From the NCBI RefSeq assembly GCF_002902285.1, contig NZ_PPRU01000019.1:1-64000 (forward strand): a stretch of DNA of 64,000 bases, given 5' to 3'. The notes under the pieces were generated by a model, which saw only the letters and a list, made by a program, of their open reading frames with translations, did no database searches and had not been told where the DNA came from. Shown here one piece after another: positions 57,134-64,000 of this stretch (its first letter is position 1; the number at the start of each line of letters is the position of its first letter). The DNA comes from Staphylococcus simulans. GTDB taxonomy: Bacteria; Bacillota; Bacilli; Staphylococcales; Staphylococcaceae. A program made the position numbers and the translations under genes.

Positions 57134-59116
57134 ATGGAACATCATCCATTTAAAATTGTTTCTGAGTTTACCCCGCAAGGTGACCAACCAGCCGCTATCG
57201 AAAAAATTTCAAAGGGTATTAAAGAAGGTAAACGTCACCAAACGTTACTCGGAGCAACAGGTACAGGTAAGACCTTTACGATGAGTAATGTCATTCAACA
57301 AGCGGGCAAACCGACATTAGTATTAGCCCATAACAAGACCTTAGCTGGTCAATTATATAATGAGTTCAAAGAATTTTTCCCAGAAAATAGAGTAGAGTAC
57401 TTTGTCAGCTTCTATGATTATTATCAACCAGAAGCTTATGTGCCATCTACTGACACATTTATCGAAAAAGATGCGACAATCAATGATGAAATTGACCAAT
57501 TACGTCACTCAGCAACAAGTTCACTCTTTGAGCGTGACGATGTCATTGTTGTTGCCAGTGTCAGCAGTATCTTCGGTTTAGGGGATCCTTCTGAATATAG
57601 CAGTTTAGTAGTTAACGTCCGTCAAGGAATGGAAATGGATCGCAGTCAATTTCTACGTGCATTAGTAGATATTCAATATTCAAGAAACGACATCGACTTT
57701 AAACGCGGGACATTCAGAGTTCGCGGTGATGTAGTAGAAGTCTTCCCGGCGTCTCGAGATGAAATGTGTATCCGTGTAGAATTCTTCGGTGATGAAATTG
57801 ATCGTATCAGCGAAGTAAACTATTTAACAGGTGAAGTATTACGTGAAAGAGAACACTTCTCTATCTTCCCGGCATCCCACTTCGTAACTAGAGATGAAAA
57901 ATTGGAATTAGCGATTCAACGTATCGAAAAAGAATTAGCAGATCGCTTAAAGTATTTAAGAGAGAATAATAAATTATTAGAAGCGCAACGCTTAGAACAA
58001 CGTACGAACTATGACCTTGAAATGATGAGAGAGATGGGCTTTTGTTCAGGAATTGAGAACTATTCAGTCCACTTGAGTTTAAGAGATTATGGTTCAACAC
58101 CGTATACGTTATTAGATTATTTCGGTGATGACTGGTTAATTATGATTGATGAATCTCACGTTACATTACCACAAGTCAGAGGGATGTATAACGGAGATAA
58201 AGCACGTAAACAAGTTTTAGTTGACCATGGTTTCAGACTTCCGAGTGCTTTGGATAACCGTCCATTAACATTCGAAGAGTTTGAGAAGAAAGCACATCAA
58301 TTAGTTTATGTGACTGCGACACCTGGGCCTTATGAACTAGAACATTCAGATGAAGTTGTTGAGCAAATTATTCGACCAACGGGCTTATTAGACCCTAAAA
58401 TAGATGTCCGTCCGACGAAGAATCAAATTGATGATTTATTAAGTGAAATTCAAGATAGAATTGATAAAAATGAACGTGTACTCATTACAACGTTAACGAA
58501 AAAGATGAGTGAAGATTTAACGACTTATATGAAAGAAGCGGGAATTAAAGTCAATTACCTGCATTCAGAAATAAAAACATTAGAACGAATTGAAATCATT
58601 CGTGACTTACGTATGGGTACGTATGATGCGGTTGTCGGTATTAACTTACTAAGAGAAGGTATTGATATCCCAGAAGTTTCTTTAGTTGTAATTTTAGATG
58701 CGGATAAAGAAGGTTTCTTACGTTCTAACCGTTCATTAATTCAAACCATCGGCCGTGCTGCGCGTAATGAGCATGGTGAAGTAATCATGTATGCGGATAA
58801 GATTACAGATTCTATGCAGTATGCGATTGATGAAACAGAACGTCGTCGTAAAATTCAACAAGCATACAACGAAGAACATGGTATTACACCGAAAACAATT
58901 CGTAAGAAAATCCATGACGTTATTAGTGCGACAGTGGAAACAGATGAAGAAAATGAAAAAGAACAAAAAGTCGTACCTAAGAAATTAACGAAAAAAGAAC
59001 GTGAAAAAACAATTGAAAATATAGAAAAAGAAATGAAACAAGCAGCGAAAGACTTAGACTTTGAGCGAGCAACAGAGCTAAGAGACATGTTGTTTGAACT
59101 GAAAGCAGAAGGGTGA
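57134..59116 (+). CDS. uvrB: excinuclease ABC subunit B
   Basis: Damage-verifying helicase-like subunit of nucleotide excision repair, 660 aa. Walker A GATGTGKT near residue 40, the beta-hairpin region [32 protein letters not shown] as motif VI, and a C-terminal UVR domain (about 620-655) for UvrC. AAAGGAGG lies 12 nt before the ATG. It is co-transcribed with uvrA under a LexA-type operator. Confidence 0.97.
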   Translation: MEHHPFKIVSEFTPQGDQPAAIEKISKGIKEGKRHQTLLGATGTGKTFTMSNVIQQAGKPTLVLAHNKTLAGQLYNEFKEFFPENRVEYFVSFYDYYQPEAYVPSTDTFIEKDATINDEIDQLRHSATSSLFERDDVIVVASVSSIFGLGDPSEYSSLVVNVRQGMEMDRSQFLRALVDIQYSRNDIDFKRGTFRVRGDVVEVFPASRDEMCIRVEFFGDEIDRISEVNYLTGEVLREREHFSIFPASHFVTRDEKLELAIQRIEKELADRLKYLRENNKLLEAQRLEQRTNYDLEMMREMGFCSGIENYSVHLSLRDYGSTPYTLLDYFGDDWLIMIDESHVTLPQVRGMYNGDKARKQVLVDHGFRLPSALDNRPLTFEEFEKKAHQLVYVTATPGPYELEHSDEVVEQIIRPTGLLDPKIDVRPTKNQIDDLLSEIQDRIDKNERVLITTLTKKMSEDLTTYMKEAGIKVNYLHSEIKTLERIEIIRDLRMGTYDAVVGINLLREGIDIPEVSLVVILDADKEGFLRSNRSLIQTIGRAARNEHGEVIMYADKITDSMQYAIDETERRRKIQQAYNEEHGITPKTIRKKIHDVISATVETDEENEKEQKVVPKKLTKKEREKTIENIEKEMKQAAKDLDFERATELRDMLFELKAEG

Positions 59117-59126
59117 GGTGACATGT

Positions 59127-61976
59127 GTGAGTAAGAAAGATCCATCTATTGTGGTCAAAGGTGCACGTGAAAATAATTTAAAAAGTGTCAATGTGGAATT
59201 GCCTAAAAATAAATTGATTGTGATGACTGGACTATCAGGTTCAGGTAAGTCATCTTTGGCTTTCGACACGATTTATGCAGAAGGACAACGCCGTTATGTA
59301 GAATCATTAAGTGCTTACGCACGTCAATTCTTAGGACAAATGGATAAGCCGGATGTTGATACGATTGAAGGGTTATCTCCGGCAATTTCGATTGACCAAA
59401 AAACGACAAGTAAAAACCCGAGATCTACGGTTGCGACGGTAACAGAAATTTATGATTATATTCGTTTATTATATGCACGTGTCGGAAAAGCATTTTGTCC
59501 ACATCATGGTATTGAAATTGAATCACAAACAGTACAACAAATGGCTGACCGTATTTTAGAGTTAGAAGAACGTACTAAAATTCAGTTAATGGCACCGATT
59601 GTGAATCACCGTAAAGGTTCACATGAAAAACTGCTTCAAGATATCAGTAAAAAAGGTTATGTACGTGTCAGAGTAGATGGTGACATTCATGATATCAATG
59701 ATGTGCCAGAACTAGATAAAAATAAAAATCATACGATTGAAGTTGTTGTTGACCGTCTTGTGGTGAAAGAAGGTATTGAATCACGTCTGGCTGACTCTAT
59801 TGAAACAGCGCTAGAACTGGCAGAAGGGAACTTAACAGTCGATGTGATTGGCGGAGAACCTTTAAAATTCTCTGAAAATCATGCTTGTCCGATTTGCGGA
59901 TTCAGCATTGGTGAATTAGAACCGCGTATGTTCAGTTTCAACAGCCCATTCGGTGCATGTCCAACTTGTGATGGTTTAGGACAAAAATTAAAAGTAGACG
60001 TAGATTTGGTTATTCCAGATCCGAATGTATCGTTACGTGAAGGTGCGATTGTACCTTGGGAACCAAAAAGTTCTGACTTCTATCCGACATTATTAAAACG
60101 TGTCGCAGAAGTGTATAAAATTGATATGGACAGACCGTTTAAAAAATTAACTGACCGTCAAAAAGACATCATTTTATACGGTTCAAAAGGTAAAGAGATT
60201 ACTTTTACTTTCGAACAACGTAATGGTGCATCACGCACAAGAACGATGGAGTTTGAAGGCGTTGTGCCGAACATTGAACGTCGTTATCATGAATCTCCAT
60301 CAGAATATGTTCGTGAAATGATGCAGAAATATATGACGGAATTACCTTGTGAAACATGTCATGGTAAACGTTTAAGCCAAGAAGCATTATCTGTGTATGT
60401 TTCAGGTTTGAATATCGGAGAAGTTGTAGAGTATTCCATTAAAGAAGCATTGCATTTCTTCGAAAATATCGATTTATCTGAACAAGACCGTAAGATTGCA
60501 GATTTAATCTTGAAAGAAATTATCTCAAGATTGTATTTCTTAAATAACGTCGGTTTAGATTATTTAACGTTAAATCGTTCATCAGGTACATTATCTGGTG
60601 GTGAAGCGCAACGTATTCGTTTAGCCACACAAATCGGTTCACGTTTAACGGGTGTATTATATGTGTTAGATGAGCCTTCTATTGGTTTGCATCAAAGAGA
60701 TAATGATCGTTTAATCAACACATTGAAAGAAATGCGTGATTTAGGTAATACGCTGATTGTGGTTGAACATGATGATGATACGATGAGAGAAGCGGATTAT
60801 CTTGTAGACGTAGGCCCTGGTGCAGGCGATTACGGTGGTGAAATTGTCGCAGCAGGTACACCTAAACAAGTCATGCGTAATTCTAAATCATTAACAGGTC
60901 AGTATCTGAGCGGTAAGAAACGTATTGAAGTCCCAGAACATCGCAGACCTGTGACAGACCGTAAACTAAAAGTACGCGGTGCCAGCAGTAACAACTTGAA
61001 AGACGTAGATGTAGACTTCCCGCTTTCTACAATGACTGTTGTTACAGGTGTTTCTGGGTCAGGTAAAAGTTCATTAGTGAACGAAGTACTGTATAAAACA
61101 TTGGCACAAAAATTAAACCGTTCGAAAATCAGACCAGGTAAAGTGGATAAAATTGAAGGTATTGATCAACTTGATAAAGTGATTGATATTGACCAATCCC
61201 CAATTGGACGTACACCACGTTCAAACCCAGCAACTTACACAGGCGTTTTTGATGATATCCGTGATGTTTTCGCATCAACAAACGAAGCGAAAATCAGAGG
61301 GTATCAAAAAGGACGTTTCAGCTTTAACGTTAAAGGTGGACGTTGTGAAGCATGTAAAGGTGACGGGATTATCAAAATTGAAATGCATTTCTTACCAGAT
61401 GTGTATGTACCTTGTGAAGTATGTGGCGGTAAACGCTATAACCGTGAAACGTTAGAAGTGACTTATAAAGGTAAAAATATCTCTGAAGTATTAGAAATGA
61501 CCGCTGAAGATGCGACACATTTCTTTGAAAATATCCCTAAAATCAAACGTAAGCTACAAACATTAGTCGATGTTGGTTTAGGTTACGTGAAGCTCGGCCA
61601 ACCTGCGACGACATTGTCAGGCGGGGAAGCTCAGCGTGTGAAACTCGCATCAGAACTGCATAAACGTTCAACAGGCCGTTCTATCTATATCTTAGATGAA
61701 CCAACAACAGGTCTGCATGTGGATGACATTCGTCGTTTATTAAAAGTATTGAATCGTATTGTAGATAACGGAGATACTGTTGTGATAATTGAGCATAACT
61801 TGGATGTCATAAAAACAGCAGATTACTTGATTGATTTAGGTCCTGAAGGCGGCGATGGCGGAGGAACAATCGTTGCGACAGGTACACCTGAAGAAATCGC
61901 CGCATCTCCAGATTCTTATACAGGCAAATATTTGAAAACAGTATTAGAACGTGATGCAGCACAAACAAGTCAATAA
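59127..61976 (+). CDS. uvrA: excinuclease ABC subunit A
   Basis: Damage-recognition ATPase of nucleotide excision repair, about 949 aa. Two ABC modules ([12 protein letters not shown] near residue 30 and [12 protein letters not shown] near residue 640) have signature TLSGGEAQR in both. The zinc modules are [24 protein letters not shown] and [16 protein letters not shown]. The frame opens at GTG 59118; the GTG at 59127 after GAGGTGA gives a normal N-terminus and is chosen. It lies 10 bp after uvrB. Confidence 0.97.
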   Translation: MSKKDPSIVVKGARENNLKSVNVELPKNKLIVMTGLSGSGKSSLAFDTIYAEGQRRYVESLSAYARQFLGQMDKPDVDTIEGLSPAISIDQKTTSKNPRSTVATVTEIYDYIRLLYARVGKAFCPHHGIEIESQTVQQMADRILELEERTKIQLMAPIVNHRKGSHEKLLQDISKKGYVRVRVDGDIHDINDVPELDKNKNHTIEVVVDRLVVKEGIESRLADSIETALELAEGNLTVDVIGGEPLKFSENHACPICGFSIGELEPRMFSFNSPFGACPTCDGLGQKLKVDVDLVIPDPNVSLREGAIVPWEPKSSDFYPTLLKRVAEVYKIDMDRPFKKLTDRQKDIILYGSKGKEITFTFEQRNGASRTRTMEFEGVVPNIERRYHESPSEYVREMMQKYMTELPCETCHGKRLSQEALSVYVSGLNIGEVVEYSIKEALHFFENIDLSEQDRKIADLILKEIISRLYFLNNVGLDYLTLNRSSGTLSGGEAQRIRLATQIGSRLTGVLYVLDEPSIGLHQRDNDRLINTLKEMRDLGNTLIVVEHDDDTMREADYLVDVGPGAGDYGGEIVAAGTPKQVMRNSKSLTGQYLSGKKRIEVPEHRRPVTDRKLKVRGASSNNLKDVDVDFPLSTMTVVTGVSGSGKSSLVNEVLYKTLAQKLNRSKIRPGKVDKIEGIDQLDKVIDIDQSPIGRTPRSNPATYTGVFDDIRDVFASTNEAKIRGYQKGRFSFNVKGGRCEACKGDGIIKIEMHFLPDVYVPCEVCGGKRYNRETLEVTYKGKNISEVLEMTAEDATHFFENIPKIKRKLQTLVDVGLGYVKLGQPATTLSGGEAQRVKLASELHKRSTGRSIYILDEPTTGLHVDDIRRLLKVLNRIVDNGDTVVIIEHNLDVIKTADYLIDLGPEGGDGGGTIVATGTPEEIAASPDSYTGKYLKTVLERDAAQTSQ

Positions 61977-61982
61977 CCAGAT

Positions 61983-62021
61983 TAAGACATTTCACTTAAA
62001 GCAGTGGAATGTCTTTTTTTA
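61983..62021 (+). terminator. terminator of uvrBA
   Basis: Stem AAGACATT.CACT/AGTG.AATGTCTT followed by TTTTTA. Confidence 0.92.
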
Positions 62022-62164
62022 TGACTTCAAAGAAAAAAGTTTGATTTTTGAACACATATAAGAAATGATAAGATGAATAGAGATAAAACCAATAACGTTT
62101 CTGCATTCTTTTTTGATATGATAGAGATGAGCATATAACAAAGAATGTTGATTGAGGTGAAAAT

Positions 62165-63097
62165 ATGTTAAGTGCTAGAGCTATAGTAAACAGATTCAAG
62201 TTAAATTTAGTAGCCGGAGAAGAAGGATTGGATCGTCCGATTCATAATACAGATATTTCACGCCCAGGTTTGGAAATGGCGGGGTACTTTTCGCATTATG
62301 CGTCTGACCGTATTCAATTATTAGGGACAACTGAATTATCATTTTATAATTTATTACCAGATAAAGAACGACAAGGCAGATTACGTAAGTTATGCCGTCC
62401 TGATACACCGGCAATTATCGTTACACGTGATATTGAGCCGCCAGAAGAATTAGTCAATGCGGCACAAGAGCTCAGTGTACCATTACTCACATCTAAAGAT
62501 GCGACAACAAGTTTAATGAGCCGATTAACTACATATCTTGAACATGAACTTGCGAAAACAACATCTTTACATGGTGTATTAGTAGACGTATATGGTGTAG
62601 GTGTTTTAATTACTGGTGATTCTGGTATCGGTAAAAGTGAAACAGCGTTAGAGTTAGTAAAACGTGGACACCGTCTTGTTGCGGATGATAATGTGGAGAT
62701 TCGTGAAATCACGAAAGATGAATTGATTGGTAAACCGCCGAAATTAATCGAACATTTATTAGAAATCAGAGGACTTGGGATTATTAACGTAATGACGTTA
62801 TTTGGTGCAGGTTCGATTTTGACAGAGAAGAAAATCGGTTTGAATATCAATTTGGAAAACTGGGATAAAGATAAGCTATACGACCGTGTAGGTTTGAATG
62901 AAGAAACCTTACGTATTTTAGATACTGAAATCACAAAGAAAACAATTCCGGTAAGACCGGGCAGAAATGTGGCAGTTATTATTGAAGTTGCGGCGATGAA
63001 TTATCGCTTGAACATTATGGGCATCAATACAGCTGAAGAATTTAACGAACGTTTAAATGCCGAAATACTTAGAAAAAATGAACACAAAGAGGAGTAA
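62165..63097 (+). CDS. hprK: HPr kinase/phosphorylase
   Basis: Phosphorylates HPr on Ser46 for carbon catabolite control and reverses it. 310 aa. N-terminal domain (1-130), then P-loop GDSGIGKS (151-158) and the HPrK signature [24 protein letters not shown] lies about 5 nt before the ATG. It overlaps neither neighbour but lies 5 bp before lgt, so they form an operon. Confidence 0.96.
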   Translation: MLSARAIVNRFKLNLVAGEEGLDRPIHNTDISRPGLEMAGYFSHYASDRIQLLGTTELSFYNLLPDKERQGRLRKLCRPDTPAIIVTRDIEPPEELVNAAQELSVPLLTSKDATTSLMSRLTTYLEHELAKTTSLHGVLVDVYGVGVLITGDSGIGKSETALELVKRGHRLVADDNVEIREITKDELIGKPPKLIEHLLEIRGLGIINVMTLFGAGSILTEKKIGLNINLENWDKDKLYDRVGLNEETLRILDTEITKKTIPVRPGRNVAVIIEVAAMNYRLNIMGINTAEEFNERLNAEILRKNEHKEE

Positions 63098-63102
63098 GCT
63101 AG

Positions 63103-63930
63103 ATGTTGTTTAACTTAGGTTATATTGATCCGGTGGCCTTCAGCTTAGGCCCGATTGATGTGCGATGGTATGGGATTATTATTGCCTTCGGGATCTTATT
63201 AGGTTATTTTATTGCGCAGGCGACCGCAAAGAAAGTAGGCTATCATCAAGATGCATTGATTGATATTATCTTTTGGAGTGCTATTTTCGGCTTTGTGGCA
63301 GCACGGATTTATTTCGTGATTTTCCAATGGCCATACTACGCCGCAAATCCTTCAGAGATACCGATGATATGGCATGGCGGTATCGCCATTCATGGTGGTT
63401 TGATTGGTGGATTTATCACAGGCATTATTGTGTGTAAAATGAACAATCATAACCCTTGGCAAATTGGAGATATTGTCGCACCAAGTATTATCTTAGCGCA
63501 AGGTATTGGACGTTGGGGGAACTTTATGAACCATGAAGCACATGGGGGACCTGTGTCTCAAAGTTTCCTAGAGAACCTTCATATTCCAAGATTTATTATT
63601 GATAATATGTATATTGATGGCCAGTACTATCAACCGACTTTCTTATATGAATCAGTTTGGGATGTGCTTGGCTTTGCGTTATTACTATTTTTACGTAAGC
63701 ACTTAAGAATTGGTGAAACATTCTTCTTATACTTGATTTGGTATTCAATCGGCAGATTCTTTGTCGAAGGTATGCGTACAGATAGTTTAATGTTGACAAG
63801 CAATATCAGAGTGGCACAGGTGATGTCTGTTATCTTGATTATTATCAGTGTCGTTATGATTATCTATCGTCGAATGAAGAAACAACCACCTAAATTTAAA
63901 GATGCCAGAAACTTGGCATGGCCGAAATAA
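63103..63930 (+). CDS. lgt: prolipoprotein diacylglyceryl transferase
   Basis: Transfers diacylglyceryl from phosphatidylglycerol to the lipobox cysteine of prolipoproteins. 275 aa, seven TM helices. IHGGLIGG and the signature [15 protein letters not shown] (around residues 136-150) carry the key Arg, Asn and Glu. AGAGGAG lies 8 nt before the ATG. It serves SstD and the EMYY lipoprotein of this window. Second gene of the hprK operon; the next starts 11 bp on. Confidence 0.96.
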   Translation: MLFNLGYIDPVAFSLGPIDVRWYGIIIAFGILLGYFIAQATAKKVGYHQDALIDIIFWSAIFGFVAARIYFVIFQWPYYAANPSEIPMIWHGGIAIHGGLIGGFITGIIVCKMNNHNPWQIGDIVAPSIILAQGIGRWGNFMNHEAHGGPVSQSFLENLHIPRFIIDNMYIDGQYYQPTFLYESVWDVLGFALLLFLRKHLRIGETFFLYLIWYSIGRFFVEGMRTDSLMLTSNIRVAQVMSVILIIISVVMIIYRRMKKQPPKFKDARNLAWPK

Positions 63931-63941
63931 GAGGAGATTAA

Positions 63942-64000
63942 ATGAGACGTTATAAAAAAGTAGCGGGCAGTCAATCGCAGATTAATCCGCTTTGGAGAAT
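63942..64000 (+). CDS. start of next gene (cut by the window edge)
   Basis: GAGGAG lies 6 nt before the ATG at 63942, which opens a frame beginning MRRYKKVAGSQSQINPLWR to the edge. In staphylococci, an acyltransferase often follows lgt, and the PLWR segment would fit, but 19 residues are too few to be sure. Confidence 0.5.
   Translation, partial: MRRYKKVAGSQSQINPLWR

Noticed and set aside
62344-62934. 196-codon minus-strand frame opposite hprK
   Set aside because: Antisense shadow of a conserved gene; Ser-rich and without ribosome site.
1-64000. CRISPR arrays, tRNA, rRNA, insertion sequences, prophage or attachment sites
   Set aside because: No regularly spaced repeats, no tRNA or rRNA sequence, no transposase, integrase or phage gene, and no abrupt change in gene style were seen.

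Overview
The window reads as chromosome of a low-GC Firmicute, almost certainly a Staphylococcus. The evidence is the AT-rich composition, strong AGGAGG-type ribosome binding sites with frequent TTG and GTG starts, and a set of typically staphylococcal genes: LtaS with its AMA|S processing site, the SstABCD iron-siderophore transporter, the GGEEF membrane protein GdpS, an EMYY-motif lipoprotein, bacillithiol-linked BrxC, and the run comFA-comFC-hpf-secA-prfB ... uvrB-uvrA-hprK-lgt. The quinol-dependent nitric oxide reductase at the left edge is not universal in staphylococci and could fit an S. carnosus/simulans-like species, but the species cannot be fixed from the sequence alone. I see no rRNA, tRNA, CRISPR array, insertion sequence or prophage. 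This is essentially core genome.

Layout. 1-4.8 kb: norB behind a duplicated upstream module, an aldo/keto reductase, a GlsB-type small membrane protein and an unknown membrane protein. 4.8-6.9 kb: queC-queD-queE for preQ0 synthesis under a preQ1-I riboswitch with its own terminator; queF lies 20 kb away, paired with a DMT-family transporter. 7.0-9.3 kb: pabA-pabB-pabC (p-aminobenzoate for folate). 9.4-11.3 kb: a small membrane protein and pxpBC (5-oxoprolinase subunits). 11.9-22.2 kb: ltaS, an ABC-F ATPase, recQ, a two-gene OpuC/EgtUV-like transporter with a fused permease-binding protein, hisC and a 5'-deoxyribonucleotidase. 22.3-25.6 kb: two POT peptide transporters, each with CodY-like boxes. 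25.8-27.2 kb: DMT transporter and queF. 27.2-31.7 kb: an 880-bp control region followed by nrdI-nrdE-nrdF. 31.9-35.7 kb: Fur-boxed sstABCD. 35.8-49.5 kb: CHY zinc finger protein, murB, GrpB-like protein, lipoprotein, brxC, glycerate kinase, pepT, split ThrE pair, gdpS, tagO, YigZ, DegV, comFA and comFC. 49.6-64 kb: hpf, secA, prfB (with a programmed +1 frameshift), a LysM-CHAP hydrolase with a WalR box, an HD protein, csbA, SOS-boxed uvrBA, hprK, lgt and the first codons of the next gene.

The most interesting non-coding stretch is 27.2-28.1 kb, upstream of the class Ib ribonucleotide reductase operon. It contains a promoter with a near-perfect LexA operator but no obvious gene, then a TTGAAA-17-TATAAT promoter with two NrdR boxes exactly 31 bp apart, then a leader of about 460 nt ending in an intrinsic terminator whose 5' arm can also pair with an upstream sequence. 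That is the architecture of an attenuator or riboswitch, and I do not recognise the class. Other points worth attention are the tandem near-copy of the norB upstream region, a probable CTG start for comFA, CodY boxes on the peptide transporters, a DMT transporter coupled to queF, and an inverted repeat between gdpS and tagO.
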